From contig NC_058341.1 of NCBI RefSeq assembly GCF_905475395.1, positions 35,975,501 to 36,039,500 on the forward strand: a stretch of 64,000 bases of DNA, in the 5' to 3' direction. Source of the DNA: Chrysoperla carnea (taxonomy: Eukaryota; Arthropoda; Insecta; Neuroptera; Chrysopidae). A program made the translations under genes and the position numbers. The notes under the pieces are model-generated. The model was not told where the DNA came from. It did not search any database and saw only the letters and a list, made by a program, of their open reading frames with translations. Positions 47,457 through 59,320 of the stretch are shown piece after piece (the first letter of the stretch is position 1; each line of letters starts with the position of its first letter).

Positions 47457-50400
47457 AAAGGAAGCAGTTACTACCACCCCCTAGTCTTGGTACAGCCATT
47501 GGACACAAACAAGTAAAAATTAATAATTATAATATACGAAAAACTGAATTTTATGTTGATTACCAAACAAAAACCAAAAAAGTCAATAAATTGAAATTGA
47601 TTAATAAGTTGATAGGAGTATTTATTATAAAATTATGTTTCTAATCTTTGAACCGTTCGATCAGTGAGACGATCTCACTGTTTTATTAATTAATTTTATA
47701 AATAAAAAACAATATAACCAATAAAACTTCATTAATATATATATATTTTTGAATTTTAATTTTTTTGTATGTTAATTAGTTTAAAAATATTAATAATAAA
47801 TATGATTTAAAAGACAATCATGATGCAGTTAGATAAAAATGCTATAAATAATGATAAAAATAATATTATTGTAATATGTTTGTTGACTGTTAACGTTACG
47901 TATTTTTCAGACATAAATTTATATATAGACTAGGATACTATTTTTAATTGTCTACGACTAATTCTGTTCTAAATATTCAGTTTCGAATGTCCAGACTTAT
48001 AGAGGATAGATGGGTTCGTATATTAATAATTAAATGTTGCTCGTTTTTTCTGCTGGTTACAATTCTTTTGGAGTAAATTTATTAACCTGAAAATATCTGA
48101 AATCGGGTACCAAAAATTAACATCTAAGAAAAATAATTTTCTAACAAAAGTTACTGTTGTACGGCAAAAAGAAGAATGAAAAGAAGTTGATCCCTTTTTA
48201 ATCATGAAGACAGACGTCCCCGAATAAAAAATGAGCCGATATATGTTTTTCATTTTATATTTTCCATTCTGTTTTCGAAATATAAACGTAGAAATATTAG
48301 AAAAAATCAGGCCTGTATATAAATGTCAAAAATGGCTTGTTACAAGTGCGTCCGTCATCTGACAACCGACGAACGCCATGTGACTCCAATTGTGGTCTAG
48401 GCTTTTGGTAATTAAATTTTTATAATCTTTGATAAATTATAACAAAATATTTTCTCTGTTAGTTGGTTAATACTACAATGATTCTTCTTTTACATTAATA
48501 CTAACTATATGGTAAGAAATGCATGAAATTTTCTACAATGCTGGTATGGTATAGAGACAGATACATATAGTATTTATGTTAGCATATGTAATATTACAGT
48601 AACGAATAGGGCTGTCCACCGGAAGTATTGCGGGTATCGCCAACCAATATGGGCCTGACGCCACTACTGCATTGACTCATTCGCCACAACTATTGATTAA
48701 CAATCAATTTCTTATCGTGTAGAAAATTTCGACTTTTATGGTAAAATACTAACTTGAAACGTTTTTACGATAAGTTTATATTTTTGATTTGTTCTTTTTC
48801 TAAACTGATTTTTTTGTGACCTGATTTGGCTAAAAATAACTTTCTCTCGAAATCTGCATTAAGTGCGATAAAGCTGCAATATGGCTCATTTCATCGTTAT
48901 TTTACTAATCAATTTAGCACATCGGTGGGAAGAATGCGAGTTGCAGCTAATGCGAGTTTTAATTGATTATCTTTCGTGTCGTATCGATTCTGAAAAGGCC
49001 GTGTACGAAACTTTTATACAGTTACACTTGGTGGTGTCAAACGGTCTAAAGATCGTTGACGACTTATTGTTGAGTTGATTGATTATTTCACAACAAATAC
49101 TGTGCTACTCTGTTTTACTGAAATGCGCCGTAGAACAAATCGATATTAATTGAGTTCGATAATTTTCTGCTGTTTTTGAAACTGCTTTAACTTAGATTTT
49201 GGGAAGAGCTGCACCGTGGTTTGACTCCTGTCTACTGCCGAGTTGTATATTAGTATTATAGACAATTCTTTTTTCGAAAAGTACATGTTTCACCTATTGC
49301 TGTAATAGACGTTCAGCAATTTACATAATAAAATAACTGTTTCAGGATATTTCGAATGAAGATTGTTTTAAGTATAAATAATAAATTGTTTTGATTTTCC
49401 TCTTTTACCATAAAAAATTTATGAAAAACATATCATTTTACGAATTTATTTGTTTTCCCTATTTTTTTAAAATATGGTCTCCAATGGTGTATTTATTATT
49501 CCTGCTTTTACGACTGTTTTTTTGTAAAGTTATTATCAAATCTAATAATTCATAAAAAATTAATATTTTTTGTTGCTCGTAAATATAACAATCCTTACGG
49601 TTTTTTATCTATTTTTTAGACAATTTATTTCTTAAATATTATTATCGCTTAATATTTTTGAAATTGTTTTTGAGCAGCAAGTAGTTATTGAAGAATTGTT
49701 GGGGGAAGAAATGATGAAGATGTTTCTTTAGGATTCCTTATCAAATATGATAAATGGTGAGACTGGAGCGTCCATGTCTTTAATATTTGATAGTGGGTTA
49801 TTGTCGGGTTTTACCATAAGAGGATATATTTGTATTCTCATTATTCTATTAAAAACTAAAAATTATAATATGAAATATGTCATTGATCTCATTAGCGTTA
49901 ATACATCAATAAATATTCGGCATCAAACTTTGTTGGTAAAGTTATTGTCTTTGATCACTTTTTTTCGGCATTTTTCTCAAAAAAATGCTATCACTTGTTT
50001 CTGTGCTTTGAGTCCTATAAGTTTCAATCCACCATTTAAATCAAAGTGGTCGATTACTTGTTAATGAACGTTTGAACGATACTGGTGGCTGTGATTTTCC
50101 CAGGTATCGCATGAACGGAGAACAGTTTTGGCTGACAATTGGAAAATCTACAAATTTTTGATTGCACTAATTTTGTGGAATTTTATTATTTATTTTGGAG
50201 CACATATACCTTTTACTTTATGGTTGACAGTCGTTATGAAGCTCCTCAGGTTGACCAGTTCTGTTAAACACATAATTTCTTCAATTCATGAATCACATTC
50301 CTTTGAAATTTAAGAAATAGACAAGGTCTAATAGGTTTGAATGTTTAATAAATTTTGATCTTATCTAAAAGAGATGCACACATTACCCGCTTCGTGTTTA

Positions 50401-52899
50401 TTGTTTTTTCAATGGATTATATTTCTTTATTTGAAATCAATTTTTTCTCTGTTTATAAAACAAGTTTCATTTAAAGGCAGGCTTCAGAATAAAAAAATGT
50501 TAGTGGAAAATATTTAACGTGATTGTCTTCGATTTCTTTGCATACACTCAGTGTCAAAAAAAATTTATGCATTTTTTTGTGATACTGAGATACTTAACAC
50601 AGAATCCTCATCGAAATCTCGAATTCGTTGAATGTTGTGAATGTCTTCATGACTTCAGAACCGAAACTTCATTCGTGTTTCATTACTTACCGATTTTGAA
50701 TAAAATAAATGTATTGGTATATATTTTTTAGGAATATAAAAAATTTTTACGATAAAATCAACCCTTAATACATAAATATTACAAAATTTAATGTTATCAT
50801 TTATAATAATAAAATATTTTTATTATTATTTATTTCTCTCGTCTCCCCTACTATTTACAACATTACAACACATAACATTTACAGACTCTTGGTTATAATA
50901 TCAGTTAAAAAGTCTATCACGTCTGTCTATCTTAATTATATTACAGAACGGATTATAAGATCCCTCTTCTAACTTGCTTGGTCCATACACAACAAAACTA
51001 TTGTATGCTGCAGTTCATAGAATTATTAGTACTAGATCTGCGGACATGATGGACATAAAAATTGTTATAAATTCAAAATTCACCAAAAAACAAATTAATT
51101 GCAACGAGTCAAGAATTTTCTTTTGAATAGTCACGTTGAAAGACGGAACTTTATTTCGTAAGCCTGCAGAAAAATTTCGTTCTTTCAAGTATTCTCCTCA
51201 AGATATTTTTTATATCACATTCCATATCAAATTAAATGTTCTTATTATATGTCCTAATTTGTGTGCTTTTTCTTCTTTGAGTCAACAAAGTACTGAATTC
51301 TCTAAAGGTTTATTAAATTTGATCAGGAAGTTTACATCCAGTTATATTAAATTTTTAAATATAAAATTTAAATTGTGAATTTAATAATAAATATACATGT
51401 AAATTTCCATATGAAGACACTCAGATAGATGATATTTTTCAACAAAAGCTGTTGAAAATTTTTAAAAAGGCAACTTACATATATAGTACTTATAAAAACA
51501 GATAAAGCGACTATTGTTTGAAACTGATAGCACACTATATACAATAAAGAGCGAAAATTATATGAGGAAATCATAAATTATATGAGATGCAGGGGGCTAT
51601 AGTACAGATCATTTAACGTCAATTTACGCAATTTGGATTTAAAAAAATTAACTGGGAGTTTGAGTGATGTATCACTTAAAAATGTTTCTCAAATACAAAA
51701 CAACGGATTTAAAAAAATAATTGGCTGCGGGTTTTCTCGTGTTTTTTTGTTGTTGTTATTACAATAATTGCAATAAAAACAGAGCCCTTTATTTTGAAAT
51801 TGAATTGATTATTGCTGAAATTCCGTTAACCCACATTATATAATATGTAATCTTTAAACTTAAAGTATAGGTAATAATCGTAATCTCAAAGCTAGTAACT
51901 CTATGGTATATAACAATTACTAAAATATTATGGACCTTGGCACTGGAAAGATACCAGCACGTAGATTATCAAAAACCCAAGTAAAATTGTATAATATTTT
52001 AAAAAAAATATATATAATATACAAACGTGTATATAAGACTAGAACACATCACTAATCACAGGAGTGAATCTCAAAAAAACGATTACCTGGGCGTCTCTCC
52101 GCTTCGCCCCATTGGATTTGTATATTTGTGGTATTATAGTCTTATTTACGTATTCATCATGATATTTAGAGTTCTTCACGTTATAAATATCTTTACGATT
52201 GTTAAATATTATTATATTTTTATTGTACATAATTTTTTTTTATTCGTAATTATATTTGAGATAATATTAAGGCCTTTACGTGACTGAAAATAAAACAAAA
52301 ATTATTTTTCTTCTGATATATAAAAAAAAGACGTTCAATTTTTTACTTAGAGTTTCTAATGATCACAGTGACAATTCATCTAGAAAACCTTGAAAAACTG
52401 AAAAATTGTAGAAATTCTTAAATTCTGTAGAAGTCAGCAAAATGATTACAACGCTTGTAGATTCTAAATATTTTTGTTATTACTTAATTTCTTTTCCTTT
52501 AAAACTAAAATTGTTTCTTTTTTTACAGGTGAGTTGAAACTTTCCAAGCTATTCAGAATTTCATTAATTAGTAAGTAAAATTATTTGATTTAAATTGCAT
52601 CAAATCTATGTCCAAATTATTTTCTATGAGAAATAGTGTCTTTTTTCGATATCACAATTTTAAATTAAAAAATGGGTTTACACAATAATTCTCTTTATAT
52701 CAGGCTTACAAAAATAGCCTTATGTTATGGTTATAGTCACCAAAATTTAATAATGAATACAACCGGTTCCGTTAATCCTTAGGGACGCAGAACCTGAAAT
52801 TCGCACTGATGAACTTAGAACAGTGAGACCGATACTCTTCACCACAAGCGATAAAGAATTTCTAAATCTAAAAGCTTCCATATTTTGCCCGCCCTTTGT
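47457..52899. other. Gene-empty interval with unexplained short frames
   Basis: Several short frames (48881-49078, 49747-50064, 50128-50313, 50519-50731, 51136-51378) follow one another on the plus strand. None has a recognised domain or clear exon borders, and most start at non-ATG codons. It could hide a decayed transposable element, but no conserved catalytic motif was seen. Confidence 0.4.
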
Positions 52900-53300
52900 T
52901 CCCGGCTCTTGTACTAATCTATACATATAGAATGCTTTGCCCTGAATGATTCTATGGCAGATTCTATGTATGACGTAGGCATCCGATTAGAGAGGATTTT
53001 CCAAAATTTACCCCTAAGGGGGTGGAAACCGGAGCAAAGTTTGGGACAACGTGCTTCCTTGGTCCAATCTACTTCAAATTCATTCCTATTTAATTGTATT
53101 ATAGGTGCCTACGCTCCACTCTCTCTAATTCTCTCTCTCTCTCTCTCTCTTTCTCTTATGTGACGCAACCGATTTCGATGATTTTATAATAAACGATGTA
53201 TTATAGGTAAAGTTTAGCCTAGGAACTATAAGTGTAAGACGTTTTGTAATGTATATATTTGATGATAAATAAACTAATTTTGAACTTGAACTTGAGAGTT
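52900..53300 (+). mobile_element. 3' end of a non-LTR retrotransposon (probable)
   Basis: The stretch ends tgatgataaataaactaatt followed by a ttgaacttgaacttga tail, a pattern typical of jockey/R1-type insect retroelement 3' ends. It includes accgatttcgatgatt-like text and a CT microsatellite. The family is inferred from memory. Confidence 0.45.
53131..53156 (+). repeat. (CT)n microsatellite
   Basis: A run of CT dinucleotides interrupted once by TTT. Confidence 0.8.
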
Positions 53301-54425
53301 TTCAAAGAGTGTCTAGACTTCGCAGAACCAATTATACAAAATAAAAATTTTTAGCGGGAAAAAAAAAATTTGGGTTAAACTTTTCAGTCCGTTATTTTCC
53401 TAAACTGTACCGTTTGAGGAAAAAAGTTTCGAACAAAAATATTACTCTTTTAATCAATAAAACTTTCTAATTTAAAGTGTCACATCCAACATTTTTCGCT
53501 TGAAGCATTTTTATCGATAAAAATTATTTTTCGAGTTTTCAAGCGTATGTCAACCTTAAAAAGACAGCCTGTGTATTACTGGGTTAACAATACCCTGTGG
53601 TATTTGTTCTGAAATTATTCTGCAATGAATCTAAATAGTGTGATTTAAATTAATTTAAATTCCATTTACAAGAAAAGAAAACACAGAATTGTTCAAAGAA
53701 TTCTATTTAAAAAAAAAACTTTTTAATATGACGTGTTAGTTTTTTATGTTATGTTCAACTATAAAGCAATTTGTAATACATTTACCTCAGAAAGGTATGA
53801 GCATTGTACATTTTATAATATATAAAGAAAAAAAAAATAAAAAAAACGACGTTTATAAAAAAAACCTCAACATAAAGTGTCAGAAATATAATGAATGTAA
53901 CACCTTATCCTAAGGCTTTAGCTATGGTCCATGTACCCTGACCTTCACTGTTTTCGATTCAATAGTTATTTTACAGTGAAAACTATTAAATATTATTTTA
54001 TCTGTATTTTATAATAGTTTAATAATAATTTTAATGTAAATTTTATATTTAACTATCAAATATTTATGTGCATTCTTATAATATTTCTAAATTAGATTTG
54101 CCTGTATTATTTTTTTCTTTTTCGATTTTACCGCGCAATGCGATAGAAGCGATGTGATTTTATCAGAAAAAATTCATTTTTAGCTTGCCTTTTAATGACA
54201 ATTAATAGCTTAAAACGTAGAAATAAAAATTTATTCAAATACGAATTTGCAAGCAAAATGTATTTGGAATTTGTTTACAAATGCAGAAGAATAATTACGA
54301 TTAGCTAATTTATACCGATGATGACTATGTTGTAATCGAAATGCGCATGTGTAATACAAAAAATTAAGCTAAAAATTAGGGAGAATATGAAATATTAGTA
54401 TGTTGTGTAGTTCACAATCAAAACA
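53301..54425. other. Intergenic, nothing recognised
   Basis: AT-rich non-coding sequence. Confidence 0.5.
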
Positions 54426-54522
54426 CAGTCAAAATCAAGCATAACGAAATCGGTCCCGATTGAATCCACGTATAAATATATATATGAATGTATCGGCTAT
54501 AACAACATCGGTTATAGCGACC

Positions 54523-54532
54523 AATTTCCATT
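54523..54532 (+). repeat. Flanking direct repeat, left copy
   Basis: AATTTCCATT, repeated exactly at 55436-55445. It may be a target-site duplication made when the tRNA-bearing unit inserted. Confidence 0.6.
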
Positions 54533-54745
54533 CTCTTTAATTAAGATTGCTAGACAAGACATTTGTCAATAATTAGTTTACGATTGAATGTAACATATTA
54601 TATATCAAAATTAGTCGAAAGACCATGATGTAAATATTGTGTGCATAATTAAATGTGAACAACAATAATAAGTAATAATAATAAATAAGGTGGATAAACA
54701 AAGTAAAAAATTCATTGAGTTGAAAAAATTGCATTCGTGTCTAGA

Positions 54746-54816
54746 ACTCGAATAGCCTAATTGGTAGGGCGCTTGACATGAATCCAAGAAGTCCGGGTTC
54801 GAGTCCTGGTTCGAGT
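54746..54816 (+). tRNA. tRNA-like gene, copy 1 (possibly pseudo-tRNA)
   Basis: It folds into a 71-base cloverleaf. The 7-bp acceptor stem is ACTCGAA/TTCGAGT. The D arm is GCCT with loop AATTGGTA and GGGC. The anticodon arm is CTTGA, loop CATGAAT, CCAAG, with one mismatch at 31-39. The variable loop is AAGT, and the T arm is CCGGG, TTCGAGT, CCTGG. The A box TAGCCTAATTGG and B box GGTTCGAGTCC are intact, and T7 follows at 54820-54826. By position the anticodon would be TGA, but base 33 is A instead of the near-universal T, and Ser tRNAs have a long variable arm that is missing here. Transcription by RNA polymerase III is plausible. A decoding role is doubtful. Confidence 0.6.
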
Positions 54817-55044
54817 GTATTTTTTTCAATTCTCTTTAATTAAGATTGCTAGACAAGACATTTGTCAATAATTAGTTTACGATTGAATGTAACATATTAT
54901 ATATCAAAATTAGTCGAAAGACCATGATGTAAATATTGTGTGCATAATTAAATGTGAACAACAATAATAAGTAATAATAATAAATAAGGTGGATAAACAA
55001 AGTAAAAAATTCATTGAGTTGAAAAAATTGCATTCGTGTCTAGA

Positions 55045-55115
55045 ACTCGAATAGCCTAATTGGTAGGGCGCTTGACATGAATCCAAGAAGTCCGGGTTCG
55101 AGTCCTGGTTCGAGT
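55045..55115 (+). tRNA. tRNA-like gene, copy 2
   Basis: Same sequence and context as the copy at 54746-54816, including the cloverleaf, both internal promoter boxes, the atypical anticodon loop and the T7 stop. Confidence 0.6.
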
Positions 55116-55343
55116 GTATTTTTTTCAATTCTCTTTAATTAAGATTGCTAGACAAGACATTTGTCAATAATTAGTTTACGATTGAATGTAACATATTATA
55201 TATCAAAATTAGTCGAAAGACCATGATGTAAATATTGTGTGCATAATTAAATGTGAACAACAATAATAAGTAATAATAATAAATAAGGTGGATAAACAAA
55301 GTAAAAAATTCATTGAGTTGAAAAAATTGCATTCGTGTCTAGA

Positions 55344-55414
55344 ACTCGAATAGCCTAATTGGTAGGGCGCTTGACATGAATCCAAGAAGTCCGGGTTCGA
55401 GTCCTGGTTCGAGT
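55344..55414 (+). tRNA. tRNA-like gene, copy 3
   Basis: Third copy, same as the other two. It is followed by T7, then the partial unit end and the right 10-bp direct repeat. Confidence 0.6.
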
Positions 55415-55435
55415 GTATTTTTTTCAATTCTCTTT

Positions 55436-55445
55436 AATTTCCATT
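55436..55445 (+). repeat. Flanking direct repeat, right copy
   Basis: AATTTCCATT, the exact partner of 54523-54532. Removing the array leaves a continuous relic sequence (ccaatttccattggaatt). Confidence 0.6.
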
Positions 55446-55676
55446 GGAATTAGTCAGCAATAAGGATCAAAATGTGTACATAATATGCACATACTTTCAC
55501 TTTAATTTAAAAATGTACATATTACTTATAACGACTATCGTTTATAACGAGCATGTTTTTCGGCCCTTCAATGTCGCTATAACCGAATTTGACTTTTACT
55601 GCTAATTCCTCGTTAAAGTAGGCTTCTTCTAGATGAAGCATCTTTGCTTCACCAGTAAAATTTATAAAATTTAAAA

Positions 55677-56012
55677 AACCCTCGACAAATTTTTCGAAAC
55701 CCTAAACTCGCACATATCTTAGAACACATAGAAATGCCCTCCATTAAATTTCTTTTTTATTTAAGACCTTTTCCAAACTGAACCGAGTTTGAAGATCATT
55801 ATCAATTTTTAAATTTTTTTGGGAACGGAATTCTAAGCTCACCCTTGAAACATAGCTAAGAACAGCCTCCATTAAACTACTTTTCAAATGAAACAAAAAA
55901 ATCAAAATCGGTTCATCCGTTTAGGCGCTACGATGCCACAGACAGGCAGACAGATAGACAGACATACACACACACATAGCGGTCAGACAACCCTTTTTAG
56001 TTCGGGGGTTAA
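55677..56012 (+). repeat. Dispersed repeat W, copy 1
   Basis: It starts accctcgacaaatttttcga and ends agttcgggggttaaaa. Within it are accttttccaaactgaaccg, aaacatagctaagaacagcc, tcggttcatccgtttaggcg, then a gacag/acac run. It shares this whole order with 60657-60989. The ends are short inverted repeats (aaccctcga/ttcgggggtt). Such sequences are common in arthropod genomes; the class is uncertain. Confidence 0.75.
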
Positions 56013-57167
56013 AAATAAAAATTGGATCTGAAAAATGTGAGAAATCTAATCCACCGATTATATTTTTGTTAAAGAATTTTTATTTCATTCTGTATTATGA
56101 TTTTTTTCTATACCTAGTTTTCGAAATAATGTTGAAAGATTTTGTTAATTTCATACCTTAAGTGTGCTTCAACGCTTTTGGCATTAGCTTATTGTTCGGA
56201 TTTAGTTCCTGAAATATTGATTAAATCGTTTAATTTAATTAGTCTGGCCTATAAGGTGACATATTTCACTGTAATGTAATCACTCTGTAATATTCATATG
56301 CATTCACTATAAAGAATATTTTATTATAGGTAACAATAATCTATGATAAACGCAATCAATTAAATGTTGAGATCAAGAACGTTGGTTATGCTGCGTCAAG
56401 CTTCATGCTATTCAAATATCGATTTTGAATATCATTTCTTTAAATTTTATTTCTTCTTATTACATGAACATGTTTTGTAATTTCAATATGAAAAGGTTCA
56501 TTATTATATGTCATTTGTGTAATTCTTTATATAAAAAATGATGACGATGAATAGGAATAATTGAAGTTGGTTTTTGTAAATATTTTAATGCAATTTTTTA
56601 TGTCGTACAAATTACAGGTGTTCAACAGGAATCACAGTCAAATAATTTGTATTATTTTTTTAAATTTTAGTTCCTTGGTATTTTGTTTTTTTGTTGTAAC
56701 TCTTTGTTTATGTATAATTTTTTTGTTTGTTGAGTAAACAGATGGCTTAATGCTTGTACAGAGAGTAAATTACACCTAAGGTAGTTCAATCGCAGCAGAC
56801 TGTTTACAAGCTTTTATTTAATTTGCAATGTATGTATGTTTATTCAGATCAAATATTGCAACTAAATCTTAACGCAGTAACCCTCAATCCATTGATCTGT
56901 AATTTTGCATACACGATTAGCTTGGATGACGGGCTAGTTATTTTTTATGCACTCGCATCATATGGATATCAAAGGAAAGGATATGCTTAGAAGAATACGA
57001 ATAAAATTGAATGTCTTTACTTTATTGGTTAAATTTAGAAGTGCCCATAACTCCTTAAATATTGAACTTTGTACAAAAATCCAAAAGGGATTTTCGACTT
57101 AAAATTGTCCAGAGAATACACTCTCAAGCTATGACCATCGAGTTACGGAACACCCTGTGTAATGAGT

Positions 57168-57170
<3 letters not shown>
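56013..57170. other. Intergenic, nothing recognised
   Basis: AT-rich sequence with no exon or clear element. A scrap caccctgtgtaatgag near 57151 resembles the ends of Tc1-type MITEs. Confidence 0.45.

Positions 57171-57205
<35 letters not shown>
57171..57205 (+). repeat. (TA)n microsatellite, about 17 units
   Basis: An uninterrupted TA run followed by tcaacgatcttggaaatggc. Confidence 0.95.
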
Positions 57206-57207
<2 letters not shown>

Positions 57208-57550
57208 ACGATCTTGGAAATGGCTCCAACGATTTTCATGAAAATGAGTATGTAGGGTTTTTTTTGGGGCGATAAGTCGATCTAACAAGGTTTCAATTCG
57301 TTTTTTCATGAAAAGCTGAAACATACATTGCAAAATATGACTCTTCCTGACATCTATTGGTGTATATCGTAGTTAATGAAATACAATGCAAATTATAACT
57401 CTTCCTGACATCTATTGGTGTATATCGTAGTTAATGAAATAAAATACATTACCGGGACATTCAAATTGGTATTTGTGTGGAGACATTTAAAACGGTCTTC
57501 TATTAGTGATAAAATTTGTGTCTTTTTAAGAATACCGAGCAAAGCTCGGT
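57206..57550 (+). mobile_element. Transposable-element tail with 58-bp tandem unit and terminal hairpin
   Basis: A 58-bp unit (ctcttcctgacatctattgg, then tgtatatcgtagttaatgaa) occurs at 57340-57397 and again, partly, from 57398. A perfect hairpin ACCGAGC-AAA-GCTCGGT lies at 57534-57550. A short hairpin at an element end recalls Helitrons, and similar accgagcNaagctcggt tails occur in arthropod repeats, but the class is not proven. Confidence 0.5.
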
Positions 57551-58689
57551 CATCCAGATATTATTATATAAATGCTACAATCAAAATACTTTTGGCAATT
57601 CTTTGCTACTAAAAAATTTGGCAGCTCAAAGGACAGTTACTTATTTTTCATTTGTAATAAAGTGGAAAAGTTGGTGTAGTAAGGGGTCATTCAAACTCAT
57701 TCTCACGTAATATTTTATGAGTTTAAATTTGATATTAGAAATAATATATGTGCAAGTCTTTGTGCTAAAGAATAAAAATCTTTTATTTACGTCAAACTGT
57801 GAGTTTTAGTGTAACTGATTCTTTTCTAACCATGTTTTATTATTCGGCAAACGAGATTGAATTTTACATAAGACGGGGACGGGGTGTTCGAGAAATGTTA
57901 TGTATGCTTACGTGGGAGAGGGGTTAAAAATTGTCAAAATTATGTTTACGTAATTAATGAATAGCCCTTAATAGTGGGCTAACTTATAGGTTGCGAACTT
58001 ATGTGAATCTCTTATACTTGGTGTAAACTTAACTGTACAAACTTAACAGGCGTGGGCAATCGGCAACTTTTTTACTTATTGCATAATATCCTATTATAAA
58101 ATTTTTTCTTGGGAACTGCATACAGGTGTGTTACAGGTGCAAATCTGCGCTTTTACATTGTTACATCAATAGACTGACTACAGTGTGTTAAATTTTCAAT
58201 AAACAGTCCTTTATACCAATCATTACATTTAATTTTAAGATTTAGACATGTGGCATAAATAATTTTCGAGTTGTGTAAGAAGTCGTTAAGAATATTCCTC
58301 ACTAAAATCACATAAGTTTTTTTTGAAAACTTGCCAGACTAGAACGAATTCAGTTGAATTTTATTATTTATAAATTCAATAATAGACACATATATGACAT
58401 ATCATGCTGTTCTTATTTAATATAGTGCAATAAATAAAGACAGGACTACGTGTGTGTATTTTAAATTTTAGCTAGAAAGTTCATGCTTTCATAACAAAAA
58501 TCGAAATAAAATTTTGTTGATATCTTGACCCAGGACAGGAATTGGTTTATTTTTGACGAGTGGTGGTGCAAATTGTTAACAATAATATTCATAAGAAACT
58601 TCAATTTTAACTTTTCTTGCAAATTTTAAATAAGTTTCGAAAATGACCACTTAAGGTATTTCTAACTATAGTAAAATATAGTAACTTTC
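57551..58689. other. Intergenic, nothing recognised
   Basis: Non-coding AT-rich sequence. Confidence 0.5.
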
Positions 58690-59020
58690 AACTTATATAT
58701 TAAAATTCCCAAACGTGAGGATTTTTAAACGACTTCAAACAAAAAAAGAGGAGGTTCTAAACTCGACTGTATTTTTTTTATGTGTGTTATCTCGGATCTT
58801 TCGAATGGGTGAACCTATTTTGATGATTCTTTATCTATTTGAACGCTGGTGTGGTCCCTCCCGTGTGATCCCATTTGGTCCAGTTATGACGAGGGGATCC
58901 ATGAGAAAACCATATAAGTATTAAATTGCGTTAAGTAAGTGCGCGACAAGTGGACGAATAACTCAATATCACGCCAGCCGATTTCGATGATTCTTTTTTT
59001 AGTGATAAATTAGTTAGTGT
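58690..59020 (+). repeat. Common arthropod repeat fragment
   Basis: aaaaaaagaggaggttctaaac, a T8 tract, tgggtgaacctattttgatg, gctggtgtggtccctcccgt, cccatttggtccagttatga and gatccatgagaaaa occur in the order I remember from widespread insect repeats. The 69-codon frame across it is incidental. Confidence 0.5.
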
Positions 59021-59035
59021 TCTTCAGACTCACTA

Positions 59036-59320
59036 AAAAACACAAAATAAAAAAACTTTTAACAAAAAAAAAGCCTATTTCAAACGAAAACTTTTCCAAA
59101 ACAAATTAATATGCACTAAAAAGTAAAAAAATAATGATAATATAATGTAGTTACAATTATTGTTATTTTTGGAGTCGGGGTCAGCCAGGTTAATGTATCA
59201 AACTGTTCTGTCACAGTTGTTTCCTTGGCTGACACCGACTCCAAAAATAACAATAATTGTAACTGCATTATATTATCGTTATTTGTTTACTTTTTAGTGC
59301 ATATTAAGTTTTTTTTTGTT
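59036..59320. mobile_element. Repeat Z, complete hairpin copy
   Basis: The left arm (about 59104-59190) and right arm (about 59224-59308) are near-perfect inverse complements of about 85 bp. They share atgcactaaaaagtaaa, taatataatg, gttacaattattgttatttt and tggagtcgg, around a ~35-base loop. The left arm and its upstream part match 47335-47456. It is non-coding and probably a hairpin MITE. Confidence 0.75.

Larger units (their letters stand above)
54533..55435 (+). repeat. Tandem array: three copies of a 299-bp tRNA-bearing unit
   Basis: The units start at about 54530, 54829 and 55128, plus a short partial end. No difference between units was noticed by eye, and the antisense 72-codon frame is identical in all three. 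Every junction contains ATTCTCTTTAATT, also present at both outer edges. Unequal exchange or slippage between these 13-mers could have multiplied a single inserted unit. Near-identity implies a young expansion, ongoing homogenisation, or an assembly artefact. Confidence 0.9.
54426..55601. mobile_element. Palindromic pogo/Tc1-like relic, host of the tRNA-like array
   Basis: The left flank begins cagtcaaaatcaagcataac. The right end on the minus strand begins cagtaaaagtcaaa. A 14-bp perfect inverted repeat, tcggttatagcgac, lies at 54508-54521 and 55573-55586, and other (c)gctataac/ttataacg-type blocks occur on both sides. This resembles the ends of pogo/Tigger-like elements. No flanking TA duplication was seen, so the outer limits are uncertain. 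The element is interrupted by the array at 54533-55435. Confidence 0.5.

Noticed and set aside
54611-55427. Identical 72-codon minus-strand frame repeated three times
   Set aside because: It is antisense to the tRNA-like gene and its flank, and is repeated only because the unit is tandem.
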